Below, one piece after another: positions 1 through 10,855 of a stretch of 64,000 nucleotides of DNA (the stretch's first letter is position 1; each line of letters opens with the position of its first letter). Origin of the DNA: Sciurus carolinensis (lineage: Eukaryota > Chordata > Mammalia > Rodentia > Sciuridae); contig NC_062216.1 of assembly GCF_902686445.1 (NCBI RefSeq), forward strand, positions 9,755,084 through 9,819,083. Direction: 5' to 3'. A model generated the notes under the pieces. The model had not been told where the DNA came from. It worked only from the letters and a program-made list of their open reading frames with translations, and searched no databases. The position numbers were made by a program, and so were the translations under genes.

Positions 1-207
1 CTGGAGAGACAGTTGAAGACCATTAAGAGTTTCTGCTTAAAAAAGGTTTAGAATCCTAACTCCTAGACTCAACTCCTTTCCTTAGGCCAAGGTAAAGTGA
101 TAACAGTTTGAAAGAATTTTCTTATTTTTGATCATCACAGTCAAGATATCTGACTAGCAAAAAAGAAGTCTGTGTTCATTCCTAGCATTTTAGATTTGGA
201 AGGAACA

Positions 208-345
208 ACTTGGTGCTGGGCAGATGGCTGTACTCCCAGAGACTCAGGAGGTTAAGGCAGGAGGATCAAAATCTCAAGGCCAGTCTCAGCAGTTGAATGA
301 GGCCCTAAGCAACTTATCAAGACCCTAACTCAAAAAGAAAAACAA
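208..345 (+). mobile_element. B1-like half of a B1-ID dimer SINE
   Basis: Degenerate 7SL-derived monomer (GGAGGTTAAGGCAGGAGGATC, CTCAAGGCCAGTCTCAGC). Its ID half appears displaced to 490-548 by a later ID insertion. Confidence 0.65.
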
Positions 346-364
346 AAAGTGCTGGTGGTGGTGG

Positions 365-485
365 ATGCTGGGGTTGTAGCTCAGTGGTATAGTACTGGCC
401 TAACATGTGTGAGGACTTGGGTTGGATTCTTAGCATCACATATAAATAAGTAAAAGTTAAAACATCCATCAACAACTAAAAGAAT
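365..485 (+). mobile_element. ID-type SINE (long-tail subfamily), nested
   Basis: GGGGTTGTAGCTCAGTGG A-box region and GGGTTGGATTC B-box region, ending in the long-subfamily tail CATCAACAACTAA. Sits inside the older dimer. Confidence 0.75.
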
Positions 486-489
486 ATTA

Positions 490-548
490 TTGGCGATGAA
501 TGTAGCTCTGTGGTAAAGCACCAAGGGTTCAATCCCCACTACAAAAAG
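490..548 (+). mobile_element. ID half of the interrupted dimer SINE
   Basis: GCGATGAATGTAGCTCTGTGG through GGTTCAATCCCCACTAC, the usual 3' half of B1-ID dimers. Confidence 0.55.
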
Positions 549-790
549 TTTTGGAAGGAACAGTAAAGTACTGCTTTCTACTATCAACTAACATAAGGAT
601 CATGATCACCTGAAGAATATCTTTTAGATAGTTATCCTAATCATTACTACTAAACAAGAAAAACTGCTTAGAGTTCACAAATAAATGTAATCAAGTGCAG
701 GGGCGGGAAGTAATTGATATTTATGAGAATGGACATAACATGGGTATAGATTTTAAAGAAAAACACAACTTTAAAAATATGATTTGTTTT
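549..790. other. Unannotated AT-rich interval
   Basis: No gene, RNA or repeat recognised. Confidence 0.5.
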
Positions 791-792
791 AG

Positions 793-900
793 GGCTGGGG
801 CTATAGCTCAGTGGTAGGGCGCATGCCTAGACGAGGGAGGCACTGGGCTTGATCCTTAGCACCAGATAAAAATAAAGGTATTGTGTTCCGGTACAACTAA
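793..900 (+). mobile_element. ID-type SINE
   Basis: GGGCTGGGGCTATAGCTCAGTGG start, CACTGGGCTTGATCC B-box region and GTACAACTAA tail. Confidence 0.85.
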
Positions 901-1600
901 CATATATAGGAATGATTTATTGTGACTGGGACGGGGATCAGAGGACGGAACTTGGCTGGGCTTTGAAAAGTGGGCGGAGGCGGCGCCGCCCTGGCTTTGC
1001 AGCGCGAGCCTTAGGTTAGGGCACTAATGCCAGGGGGACACTGGACAGAGCCTGGCAGTGCGACCCAAGGCTGGCGGAGGGGACCGAGGCCCGCCCGGCC
1101 GGCCACCCGGGCGCCCGGCACTGCGGCGCTGCCCACCTGCCAACTTCACTTTCTGAAAGGCTCCCACGGCTCCGGCGGCGGGGGCGTGGCGGCGGCTCTT
1201 CGCCGGCCTCTCGCTGCCGATGTCCCGCTGCCGGCACCGGAGGACCCGCGGCGCAGCCCCAGAGCACCGCCGCCCGTAGCGGGGGCGCGGGCAGAGGCCA
1301 CTCACGACACCCGCGGCGCAGGGCTCAGGCCCTCGCCCCGCGGCGCCCCGCCCAGGTCCCCGCGCTCAGCTCCCTCGCAGGGCCGCGGTGGGGGTCGCCG
1401 CCCGCACCCGCCGCCAGGGGACCGCTCCCGAGCCCGCGGAGGCTGCAGGCGGGAGAACCCGGCCAGACAAAGAGTTGAGCCCGGAGCGCGCGTCGGCGAC
1501 AAGTAGGCAGCGGTCCCCGGACCGCACGGGCGCCGCGCTTCCGAACCGCTCCACCGGGAGACTCACGCCCACGCACCGGACGGCCCCCGGCAGCCCCTAC

Positions 1601-1850
1601 CTTGCCACAGCGCTAGGTGCCAGGTCTACAGCGCGGGCCACAGCACGACGGCCCGCGGCGCGGCTCCGGGCCCCGCCCCCGCGCAGGCCCCGCCCCTCGC
1701 CGCAGGCCCCGCCCCGGGCGGCCACACCCACCGCCGGTAGACCCCGGCTGGGTCGCGGTCGGCAGCTGTGTGCAGGCCGCCGCGCGGGCCCGGAGCCCGG
1801 TGCATTCTGGGACCCGCAGGCCAGCGCCGAGCCTGCACTGACCCCTGGCG
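1601..1850 (-). other. Putative non-coding first exon with splice donor at 1600
   Basis: On the minus strand a transcript starting in the 1800-1850 region, near the CTCF-like and ZNF143-like motifs, would run to GGCAAG|GTAGGGGC, a good 5' splice site with exon end at 1601. Orientation and position fit a non-coding first exon of EXTL3, the expected neighbour. The start is a guess, and only the donor and the CpG island are visible. Confidence 0.3.
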
Positions 1851-1851
1851 G
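1837..1851 (-). promoter_or_regulatory. CTCF-like motif
   Basis: Minus-strand CCGCCAGGGGTCAGT matches the CTCF core at 14 of 15 positions in the first CpG island. A weaker 13/15 match on the plus strand lies at 1411-1425. Confidence 0.45.
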
Positions 1852-1964
1852 CGGCGCTGCAAGGACGCCCGGAGTGCAGCTGCTGCGGCCTCGCACCGCT
1901 TGGGGCGCGGGAGGCGCAGGCTGCCTGCCTCTCTCTGTAAGATGCAAAAATAAAACCGGGCTTT

Positions 1965-2600
1965 AAAAGTTGCTGTGACTACCTTCCTCTAGTGACGTAA
2001 ATGAAAACTGAATCCACTATAAAAATAGGGAAGACTTTTGAAACTAAGGAAAATAATTTAAGATACTAAAACTGTGTGAAGTCAAGATGATGGAGAAACC
2101 GACCGGCGCGTGTAGTCATTCCTGGCAAAACCACACAGCGGCCCCGTCTACCAGAGAATAAGAGCGTGTTTGGTAACAGGGACCACAAAAATGATCCACG
2201 ATCTCTCTCCGCTGGACATGCCCCAAGGAAACAGTTCAAATGGAGTTAAAATGCAAATTACACAGAGATATAGAGAAAATTTTAAATTAACAAATGACAA
2301 CAGGTGAGAGCAGAGTAGCTGTATCAATATGAGCATTGTCCCTATGTAGAAATAATTCTATCAAGTAATGTTAAATGACAGAGCACAAAAAAGCACATGT
2401 CCAAGGATTCCAGGAGATGCCAAAATGCTAACAAATGCAAAAACTTCGGAGCAGTGCAAATAGTTTAATGTATCTTGCATTTCTTTTACTTTATTAAACA
2501 ACTTTTAAAATGATTCTAAGCTATTAGAACTAGTTCTAATGTGGGATGGTGTTGTCATGTTTATTTCCCTGCACACCAAGTGACTGAAAACAGTTGTCTA
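1965..2600. other. Unannotated interval next to CpG island
   Basis: Single-copy-looking AT-rich sequence. No exon or repeat recognised apart from the CRE-like TGACGTAA near 1993. Confidence 0.5.
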
Positions 2601-2602
2601 CA

Positions 2603-2718
2603 GGGCTGGGGCTGTAGCTCAGTGGCAGAGGGCTTGCCTGGCAAGCGTGAGGCGCTGGGTTCCATCCTCAGCACCACATAAAAGTAAACAAAGGCATGCT
2701 GTCCATCTACAACTACAA
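2603..2718 (+). mobile_element. ID-type SINE (long-tail subfamily)
   Basis: GGGCTGGGGCTGTAGCTCAG through CATCCTCAGCACCACATAAAA and CCATCTACAACTAC tail. Confidence 0.9.
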
Positions 2719-2839
2719 AGCAATTTTTTCAAAGTTATCAACAAAGAAAAAGTTCTGAGGCTTTATAAAACCATGACAATTTTGTTTACCCTCAAACCCT
2801 AGCGGGGCAAAAATGGAAAAATATATTTATCTGGGAGTG

Positions 2840-3236
2840 AATTAGTTTACTAGACTTCTCTAACAAAGTACCTCAAACTGGGTCTCTAAAACAATGTGAA
2901 TTTATTGGCTGACAGTTCTGAAGGCTGTCTTTGAGCAAACACGGGGCACTGCAGGGTGGATTCCAATTCTCAGGTCTGGGAGGGAACAGCCTGTTCCCAG
3001 CCCCTCTCATTGGCTTATAGATGCCCCCCTCCAAGTTCCCTTGGCAGCCTTCCTACATGTGTGCCTGTGTCCAAGTCCCCCTCTTTATGACGCCAGTTCT
3101 GTAGGATGAGGAACTTACCTGCTGCAGTATCCTCTCCTCAATTTTATCTGCAATGATCCTATTTCCAAATAAGGTCACCTTTTGAGGTACTGGGGGTTAG
3201 GACTACAACATATTAATACAATTCAGCCCATAACCA
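2840..3236 (-). mobile_element. MaLR (MLT1-type) LTR
   Basis: Antisense MLT1-like LTR: AACAAAGTACCTCAAACTGGG at left, TTTCCAAATAAGGTCACC and GAGGTACTGGGGGTTAGGAC, ending TTCAGCCCATAAC. No internal retroviral genes. Confidence 0.8.
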
Positions 3237-4535
3237 GAGGAAGAACTGGGAGTTCAAAGTGTAGTCTTATAAAACTCACCAAATGATAATAAATAATCCT
3301 AAATGCATCAACATTCTAACAGCCTAAATACAGTAAGACGAAACTGATTACATCGTCTTGTCCTTTGCCTTTCTACTTGCCTAGAGGCTGTATCAGATGC
3401 ACCTGCCCACCTGTCCAAACACCTGATCAGGGGAGAGCATGTGAATCTTGGGGATAGGTCTAGAGAGGACAAGGATTTGAGGATTGTGGGGAGCAGGATC
3501 CCACATTCTCTCCTACTGAAGAATTCTGAGCTCTGGTTCAGGAGTCTAAAGAAAGATCGTCCCAGTAGCTGAATATCTTCCTAAATGGAGCCACCTCTCC
3601 TAGTTAGCCAGACCACATAGGGGATGAGAAACCTTTTATGACTTCGCTGAGCATGGTCACTGCCTCCTGAGGCCTTGGGGATCCAGAAGATTGCAGAGAT
3701 ACAAAGCCCCCCACCAAAAAAAATAAAACACTTTAGGATCCATTTTTCTTGGCAGAATCTGAACAATCTAAGAAGCACAGTCTGTAATGTAGCGATAAAA
3801 ATGATACCTGGCTCCCCAGAAATAAAAGCGTGTGGACTGTGCAGATGTCTGTGCTGCAGATACCCCGCCGTGGCTGAGTTCAAGCTGCTCACATGAGGGC
3901 CCAGAGTTGGGCCTGCAGTGCTCCAGCAAGCCCAGTAACTGGCTTACCTGATTCTCAAGCACCTGGGCACCTCAGTAGAAAGCAGACAGAAAGGACAGCT
4001 CTTGCAGGTTAGGCACCGAGTCCAGCTGGGCAGTGGTGCTGGAGGGACACCAAAGGTGGTAGGGCTCCCTGGGCAGCAGGATGGCCCAGGGAGAAGAGGA
4101 TGGGGAAGGGGTGGGGAGGGCAGAGCTTCCAGGAGGAGGTGCATTCTTTCAGCATTCTGTTGCTCCCTGGTTGTCCAGCAGCTTGGGACAAAAGTGAGGC
4201 AGTTCTCACTTCTCCTGGTAGGGACTCTCCCTGAGAAGACCATGCCAGGAACATGGACATTTAGGGAAGCGGGTCCAGGCTCACACACATGGCTTTAATC
4301 CTGAGCAATACCGTGTGATTTTCTCCCCAGTTTAGGGACTTGGTCTGCAGCTGAGCTCAGAGGACTCAAGTGGGCACCTGTTGGAGCAGGTAAGAGGACT
4401 AAGAAATGGGTGGGGTTTCTGTTACTTAAACTGGCTCTTAGTGTTAGGGCCTTCATGTTTTTTCACTCTTTTCTATAGTTCTCTTGGACACCCATGTCAG
4501 TAATCTTGAGTCACATCTATAGTTTTATCATTATT
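3237..4535. other. Unannotated intergenic interval
   Basis: About 1.3 kb with no confidently recognised gene or repeat. Small open frames on both strands near 3600-4290 lack homology known to me. Confidence 0.5.
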
Positions 4536-4571
4536 ATACACTTTTTAGACCTTTTTATTGTGATAAAATAT

Positions 4572-4612
4572 GTGTATATATATATACACACACATATATA
4601 TATACATATTAA
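4572..4612. repeat. TA/CA simple repeat
   Basis: Alternating (TA)n and (CA)n tract inside the L1 fragment. Confidence 0.85.
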
Positions 4613-4757
4613 TACAATTTTAAGGGTATTTTAACTGTTTTTAAGGGTAGAATTCAGTAGTGTTACCTTCATTCACACTGCTATGCAAATGTCAACACTA
4701 TTTCCAAAAGTTTTGTCACCCTTAACAGACACTCTGTACTTGTTCAAGGAATAACTC

Positions 4758-4847
4758 CCAGGCAGGGCATGTAGCTCAGTTGGTAGAGTACTTGCCTAGC
4801 ATGCACAAGACCCTGGGTTCAATCCCCAGGAACCCCCCCCCCCAGAA
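4758..4847 (+). mobile_element. ID-type SINE with target-site duplication
   Basis: tRNA-like ID (GTAGCTCAGTTGGTAGAG, GGTTCAATCCCCAGG) with a C-run tail, flanked by AAGGAATAACTC at 4746-4757 and 4848-4859. Inserted into the L1 3' UTR. Confidence 0.9.
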
Positions 4848-4974
4848 AAGGAATAACTCTCGCTCTCCCTTCTCCTAGACCCTCATAACCCCTTATCTTC
4901 ATTCTCTCCTGCCTCCACCCCTTGCCCAGGATTGGGATTGAACCCAGAAAGATTCTGCCACTGTTCAACTGTTC

Positions 4975-5383
4975 TAGTTCATTTTCATGTTGCTGTGTAC
5001 CACCTCCATTCGAGGAGGGAAAGTTTATTTTGGCTCACAGTTTCCTAAGCTCAGGCCATGGTCCATCCATTCCATAGCTCTGGGCTTGAGGTGAGGCAGA
5101 ACATCATGGCAGAGGGGCATGGCAATCAGGAAGGAGAGAGTGAGAGAGACAAAGCTCCACTCACCAGGGACAAAATATACACCTCAAAGACATACCCCCA
5201 GTGACCCACCTCCTCCAGCCACACCTTATCTGTCTACAGTTACCACCCAGTTAATCCTCATCAGTGGAATAATCCTCCGATTAGGTTAAGGCTCTCATTA
5301 CCTAATCATTTCACCTCTGAACATTCTTGCAGTGTCTCACACATGAGCTCTTGGGGAACACCTCACATCTAAATCATAACATC
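4975..5383 (-). mobile_element. ERVL-MaLR-type LTR, antisense
   Basis: Reverse complement starts GTTATGATTTAGATGTGAGG, then GTTCCCCAAGAGCTCATGTG, and contains GGATTAACTGGGTGGTAACTG and ATATTTTGTCCCTGGTGAG. The same family as the plus-strand copy at 8707-9090. Inserted into an L1. Confidence 0.75.
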
Positions 5384-5388
5384 GGCTC

Positions 5389-5511
5389 TTTTTATTTTTT
5401 ATTTTGAGACAGGGTCTTGCTAAATTGCCCAGGCTGCCCCTGAACTTGCAATCCTCTGTCTCAGCCTCCTGAGTACCTGGGACTATGCGTGCCCCATGGT
5501 GCTTGGCTTAA
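5389..5511 (-). mobile_element. B1-like SINE fragment
   Basis: TTTTGAGACAGGGTCTTGC, CAGGCTGCCCCTGAAC and CCTCAGCC-type landmarks in antisense. Confidence 0.8.
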
Positions 5512-5810
5512 ATTTATCTCTATAAATTTCAATAAATTTGTCTATTCTAGATATTTCATATAAGTGGAATTGTACTGTGTTTGTCCTTTGTGTCTGATAT
5601 CTTTCCTGAGGAAATGATATCCAGGTTTGTGCATGCTGGAGCATGTATCAAAACCTCGCTCCTTTTTAATAGCTGAATAACAGTCCGTTGCATGTATACC
5701 CACTTCAGTTACCCGTTCATCTGTTGATGGACACAGATTGTTTCCCCCTTTTGGTAATTATGGATGAATCTGCTGTGAACTTTGGCATACACTTCACATA
5801 CATTTTTCCC
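5512..5810 (-). mobile_element. L1M 3' part, minus strand (continuation)
   Basis: TTTCATATAAGTGGAATTG, TTCATCTGTTGATGGACAC and GGTAATTATGGATGAATCTG are antisense L1 ORF2-end/3' UTR landmarks. This is the same L1 as 4540-4930, separated by the LTR and B1. Confidence 0.75.
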
Positions 5811-5814
5811 TCCA

Positions 5815-7425
5815 TAGGGTAAGATCTTATTTCTGCCACAGACTTGGCTGACATCTAGTTATCTTTCAAAAGTAAAAAGAAAGCAGGAACCTCACCCAAA
5901 CCTTCCAGCTGCATCAAGGGATGTCTCCATGTTATCCCTCTGCACTTTGCTCCCAGAAGGGCCACCAAATAACAGTGGAGGACTAAAGTTAACAGAGCCT
6001 GAAGAGGCCAGTGGGAGGGTCTGCTAATTAGGGAAAGGGTCTGGACCAAGGGTAATAAGAACAGATCTGTTTTGGATGTTCATACATGTCACATGCAGCC
6101 ATCCTTAGACAGCAACAGCATGTGCAGATTACTATGGGGTGTTTGTATGAATTGGTTGACATGAGAAGAGTGAAAAGATTGGGAAACAGATGAGCAATTG
6201 AAAGACTAAACGGTCAGCAAAGAGAGACAAGAGATTTCTAATCACCACTGGACTCAGCAGGACTTTAGTGAAGCAGATCACTACAGTAATAAGTTTGCTC
6301 CAATAAAGACCAAGTGAAAGAGTGGGGTGCCGGCATGCAATTTTATTTCATGAGTTTTACTTGAACATAAGTAATACAGCATACAGAAGACAAACAAGCT
6401 CCCGCTGAGCGAGAGTTAAATGCCAGGACCTCGCCTGACTGGGTCAAAAACAACTCATCACTGTTAATCTGCTCCTTGAGAAATAGTCACTGAGAGCCTC
6501 TTTGATTTTCTTTCCCTGTGCCAAAGCCCGAGGCCCTGTACTGGATTTTGTCCGTTTACTGGTAGATTGCAAGACGTTCCAATCTGTAGACTCAGAAGTC
6601 CCTCTACGACCCTAGTCATGGGACATCCCCAAACAAAATTCAGAAGTAACTTACCAGCCTCTTCTTTCTGTGTCCCTTGCTTCCAGGCGGGTAGGACTTT
6701 AGGCATGAGTGGGACATGGCAACCTTGGAGATGCTCCCCAAATCACACCAGAGACACACTATAGACTCAGTTCGGCTGAAACGTCAGTCCTGCCTGGACA
6801 AATCTTGAGAATGAGCCATTCCAAGAGGAAATGGGCTTCCTGGAGTTGAGTCTAACTAGGCACACTGCACTATCTTGATGCAGCCTGAGAAAAAAGAGTT
6901 TGAGATGATGAAAGAGGGTGTGGCGGCAAGAAGGCAGGAATCTTGGGGAATGAGCCTGCAAGTCAATTTTGTCTTACCTTCAATTTCCTAAGCCACTGCA
7001 AATAAGGCAGGCAAGGAACCACCAGGTATCCCTGGGAGCCCCAGGCCTTCCTGGCTCACTCTCCATATCCAATTCACACTCTGAGCACAACTACTAATTA
7101 AAATGACTTAGAAAGGAAAGCTCTCAAGCAATCAGGCGATATTAGCCCTGTGCAAAAATCTTGAAGAGCACACATTTCTGCCTTCACATCCGACTGCCCC
7201 TCCTTTCTCTTTGTGGGGCCTCCATCTTCCTGCCTCAGGAACTAACTCTTAATCTCTCACTCCCCCTACATACAAAATTCTCCTTACTTGTTTATTGAAA
7301 GGATCTTATATGCTATTTGTTCTCAAGAATCAATGGCTGAAAATAGCTTACTATACTGCCTTTTGCAAGAGAAGTTACATTCTCCAAAGAAACAGATTTA
7401 CCAGGGTAGATTTTATACAATACTA
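5815..7425. other. Unannotated intergenic interval
   Basis: About 1.6 kb of moderate GC sequence. I see no gene, RNA or repeat I can name. Confidence 0.5.
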
Positions 7426-8079
7426 AAGAAAAAAATCCAGGAGCTAGAGAAAGATATACCATGCTACCACTAATCAAAAGAAATCTGTAGGGGCGCAAAA
7501 AATCCCAGACAAAGCAGACTTTAGAGCAAGGAGAACTCTCAGGGATAAAGAGAACATTACATAATGACAATGGGGTCAGGGCTCCAGGAGGACATAGCAA
7601 TCCTTAACATGTATGCGCCTAATAAGAGAATGCCAAAATACAGTAGGTGAAAACTAATAAAACCCCACCAGAAATGCCTGCATCCACTATTACATCTGGA
7701 GACGCTAATACCACTCTGTTGGAAACGGCTAGATCGGGCAAGAAGGACAGAAGTAAGAAGGAACTAAACTCAACTGCACCACCAATCATTGGGAGGCCAT
7801 TGACCCTGATAGACTACTTCTCCAATACCAGCAGATGACCTCCTGACAAGCTCACATGGAACTTTTACTCTTCACCACCTACATCCTGGGCTATGAAATA
7901 TTTCTTGACAGATTTAAAGGAATAAAATTTATTCAAAGTATGCTCTCAACTTCAAAATGGAATTAAACTAGAACTCAGGAAAAATAGCTGAAAATTCTAA
8001 AATTTTTGGAGATTAATATTTGCTAAAGAGAAAAGAAAAAAGATCCAAAACCAGTAATCTAAGTTTCAACCTTAGGAAA

Positions 8080-8262
8080 CTTGAGCCAGATGTGGTGGTG
8101 CACACCTGTAATCCCAGCCTCTCCAGAGGCCGAGGTAGGAGGATGGCAAGTTCCACGTCAGCATGGGCAACTTAGACCCTGCCTCAAAATAAAAAAGGGT
8201 TGGGGATGTGGCACAGTGGTACGGCACCTCTGGGTTCAACCCCTGATACCAAAAAAAAAAAG
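8080..8262 (+). mobile_element. B1-ID dimer SINE
   Basis: GCCAGATGTGGTGGTGCACACC start (7SL-like), then GGGTTGGGGATGTGGCACAGTGG ID half and A-tail. Inserted into L1 ORF2 remains. Confidence 0.9.
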
Positions 8263-8706
8263 TAAACTCAGAAAAGAAAAACAAATAAATACAAAGTAAG
8301 CTGAAAAAAAAGAAATAACAAAAATTAGAATAGAGATCAATGATATTGAAAACAGGAAATTGGTAGAGAAAATCAATGAAATCAAAACCAAATTCTTTGA
8401 AAAGATAAATAAAAGTGATAAACTTCCAACCAGGCTAACCAAGAAAAAAAAAAACAGAAGATACAAATGACTAATGTCAGAGATGAAAAGGGAACTATAA
8501 CTGCGGATTACTATTATCCCAGGGTTAATAAATGGATTTTATGAACAATACTATGTCCACAAATTTGATTACTTGGATGAAATAAATAGTTCCCTGAGAG
8601 ACACAATCTACCTAAACTCATATGCACAGAGATAGATAATGTGAATAGGCATTTTTCTACTAAAGAAATTAAAGCAATAATTAATAACCCAACACAGAAA
8701 GCACCA

Positions 8707-9090
8707 TGTTACTCTTTGGATGTAAGGCGTCCCCCAAAGCCTATGATTAGATTACGAGAGCTGTGACCTAATCAGAGATTACTCCATTTGATGGATTAAT
8801 AATTTGAAAAGACTACTGTGCTGGGTGGTAACTGCAGGCAGGCAGGGTGTGGCTAAAGGAAGGTCCCTGGGAGTGTGTCTTTGGGTTTATATTTTGTCCC
8901 TGGTGAGGGGGGCACCTAAGCAGCTCTCCCCGACCATATCATTCCGCCATGATGTTCTGCCTCATCTTGGGCCCAGAGCAATGGAGTCAGCCAACCATGG
9001 AGTGAACCTCTGAAACCTGAGCCAAAATAAACTTTTCCTCCTCTAAATTGTTCTCCTCAGGTCTTTAGGTCACATTGACCAAAAAAACTG
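8707..9090 (+). mobile_element. ERVL-MaLR-type LTR
   Basis: TTTGGATGTAAGGCGTCCCCC at the 5' end, TGGGTGGTAACTGCAGGCAG, TATATTTTGTCCCTGGTGAG, CATGATGTTCTGCCTCA, and an AATAAA polyadenylation signal (AAAATAAACTTTTCCTCC). Solo LTR without genes, splitting the L1 between AGAAAGCACCA and TTCACTGATGAATT. Confidence 0.8.
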
Positions 9091-9339
9091 AGGAAAATAT
9101 GGGTTCACTGATGAATTGAAATTTTTTTTAAGATAGAAATGATAGTGACTCTCTACATTCTCTTCTAGAAAACAGAAGTAAAGGGTATACTTCTAATTCA
9201 TTTAATGAAGACAGTATTTATCCCAATACCAAAAGCAAAAAAAGATATTACAAGAAAGGAAAACCACAAGACAATGTTTTTCATGAATATTGGTGCAAAA
9301 ATAACAAATTATTAGCAAATTGAATCCAATGATATAAAA

Positions 9340-9500
9340 AATACATAACATAAATATTATATATGATATAGTGTAAATACATAAATAAAATACTATACAT
9401 ATAATTCAGTATAAGTACTATATATGTCTGTGTATGTATATACATATACATATATGTGTGTGTATGCATATATACATATGCATATAAATATATATATATC
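9340..9500. repeat. AT-rich (TATACATA/TATG)n microsatellite
   Basis: Interspersed TA, TG and CA dinucleotides; the open frames over it are artefacts. Confidence 0.85.
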
Positions 9501-9897
9501 AAGTAGGATTTATCCGTGGTATGCCAAACTAGATATTAAAAAATCAATTCATGTAATCCATCCTATGAACAGGCTAAAGAAGAAAAATCATATGATCACA
9601 GTCATAGAAGTAGAAAAAGCACTTAATTAAATTCAAAACCCAGTCATCATAAAACAAAGTCCATGTTGGCAAAGAAATGATAGCCATCTGAGGCGGCAAA
9701 TGTGCCAGTTACCATGATCTGATCCTTAAGCATTGTGTACATGTATTGAAATGTTATGCTGTACTCCATAAACATGTGCAATCACTACGTGTCAATTAAA
9801 AATAGAAATATTTAAAAAAACCCTGTTGGATCTGTTTTTAAAATTAGTAAGATAATAAATTTTACCTAGGGAAAGAATTGGTCAAGAATACTAAGAG

Positions 9898-10044
9898 AAG
9901 CTGGCTCACACCTGTGATCCCAGCGATTCTGGGCATTGAGGTAGGAGGATCGCAAGTTCAAGGCCAGTCTGGGCAACTTAGCAAGACACTGTCTCAAAAT
10001 AAAAAATAAAAAGGGCTGAGGCCGTGGTAAGCGCCCCGGGTTCA
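9898..10044 (+). mobile_element. B1-ID dimer SINE, ID half truncated
   Basis: CTGGCTCACACCTGTGATCCC and GGCCAGTCTGGGCAACTTAGC, then GGGCTGAGGCCGTGG with a deleted middle. Confidence 0.8.
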
Positions 10045-10079
10045 GGTGAGTCTTCCCTCTCAGTTTCTGTTTGGTTTCA

Positions 10080-10262
10080 GAGTTCTGGGGATTGAACAGG
10101 GGCGCTCTACCTCTGAACTACACGCTCGACCTTTGTTCTTATTCTTCATTTTGAGACAGTCTCTCCAAATTGCTGAGGCTGGCCTGGAACTTGTGACCCT
10201 CCTCCTTCAACTTCCCAGGTCACCGGATGACTTACAGGTGTGTACCACCGTGCCCAGCACCG
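10080..10262 (-). mobile_element. B1-ID dimer SINE
   Basis: Antisense: TTCTGGGGATTGAACAGGGG, TTTTGAGACAGTCTC, CAGGTGTGTACCACCGTGCCC. Confidence 0.85.
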
Positions 10263-10640
10263 TGCTGGAGTTTTAAGATGCATTTACATATGAACGGTCA
10301 TTTAACAGATGTGACAGGAAACGAAATCCCCAACATGACATTTGCACTAAAGATCCGTTTTGACCAAACACCTTGCCACTAACTGAGGTTCTGCCATTCG
10401 ACGCTCTTTTGGATCCAGGCTGGCAACTGGCAAAGCCCAAAGCAAAGGATGTTCCTGGGATGCCCACCTCCACTCCTATAGTTGCCAGGACTGTGCTGAG
10501 GTCGCCCAGGGCACAGCCGCAGAGCTGAGGCCGCAGTGAGCAGACTCGCTCTGGGTGTGGCCTGTGACCCCTTGACACTCCAGGCAAACTGCGTCTTCAA
10601 AGCACCAGGATTTAGAAAATTAGCATTTTCCAGAGAAAGG
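10263..10640. other. Unannotated interval
   Basis: No gene or repeat recognised; slightly CpG-enriched near 10490-10560. Confidence 0.45.
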
Positions 10641-10647
10641 AAAGAGG

Positions 10648-10746
10648 GGGCTGGCGCTGTAGCTCGGTGGTAGAGCGCTTGCTTAGTAGTGTGAGGCCCT
10701 GGGTTGAATCTTCAGCACATAAAAATAAATAAATAAAATAAAGTTA
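10648..10746 (+). mobile_element. ID-type SINE (long-tail subfamily)
   Basis: GGGGCTGGCGCTGTAGCTCGG through AATAAATAAATAAAATAAAG; first of three SINEs in tandem. Confidence 0.9.
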
Positions 10747-10747
10747 G

Positions 10748-10848
10748 GGGTTGGGGAGATAGCTCAGTTGGTAGAGTGCTTGCCTTGTAAGCACAAGGCC
10801 CTGGGTTCAATCCCCAGCACCCCAAAAATAAAAAAAAAAAATTTTTAA
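10748..10848 (+). mobile_element. ID-type SINE (short, young-looking subfamily)
   Basis: TAGCTCAGTTGGTAGAGTGC and GGTTCAATCCCCAGCACCCC followed directly by an A-rich tail. Confidence 0.92.
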
Positions 10849-10855
10849 ATAAAGT

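Larger units (their letters stand above)
930..1960. promoter_or_regulatory. CpG island, candidate promoter (possibly EXTL3 5' end)
   Basis: About 1 kb of very GC- and CpG-rich sequence in an AT-rich setting, with repeated CCGCCC/GGGCGG boxes (Sp1/KLF type) at 970-985 and 1670-1725, a ZNF143-like core GCATTCTGGGA near 1802-1812, a CRE-like TGACGTAA near 1993 and a near-consensus CTCF site at 1837-1851. A good minus-strand donor occurs at 1600 (GCAAG|GTAGGG) and a plus-strand donor-like CTCTCT|GTAAGA near 1936, so divergent transcription is possible. In other mammals EXTL3 follows FZD3 in the same direction, which here is leftwards. EXTL3 assignment is inference; no coding sequence is present. 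Open frames inside are composition artefacts. Confidence 0.7.
4540..4930 (-). mobile_element. L1M 3' UTR fragment, minus strand, with SINE inside
   Basis: TTTTTATTGTGATAAAATATG, TAGAATTCAGTAG and AATAACTC landmarks of old L1 3' ends in antisense, interrupted by an ID SINE at 4758 and continuing past it. Confidence 0.7.
7430..9820 (+). mobile_element. Old L1 with internal insertions (decayed ORF2 and 3' end)
   Basis: Decayed L1 ORF2 read on plus: AAAGCAGACTTTAGAGC, GAACATTACATAATGA, AATGGAATTAAACTAGAA, ACAGAAAGCACCA, then TTCACTGATGAATT, GGTGCAAAAATAAC, CATATGATCACAGTC, and an L1-like 3' end GTGTACATGTATTGAAATG to 9815. Frames are broken throughout. It is interrupted by a B1-ID SINE (8080-8262), an LTR (8707-9090) and an AT-rich microsatellite. 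Confidence 0.8.

Noticed and set aside
1027..1966. Open frames of 159 and 192 codons in the first CpG island, plus antisense frames.
   Set aside because: GC-rich DNA has few stops. The frames overlap on both strands, are Arg/Pro/Gly/Ala-rich and resemble no protein I know.
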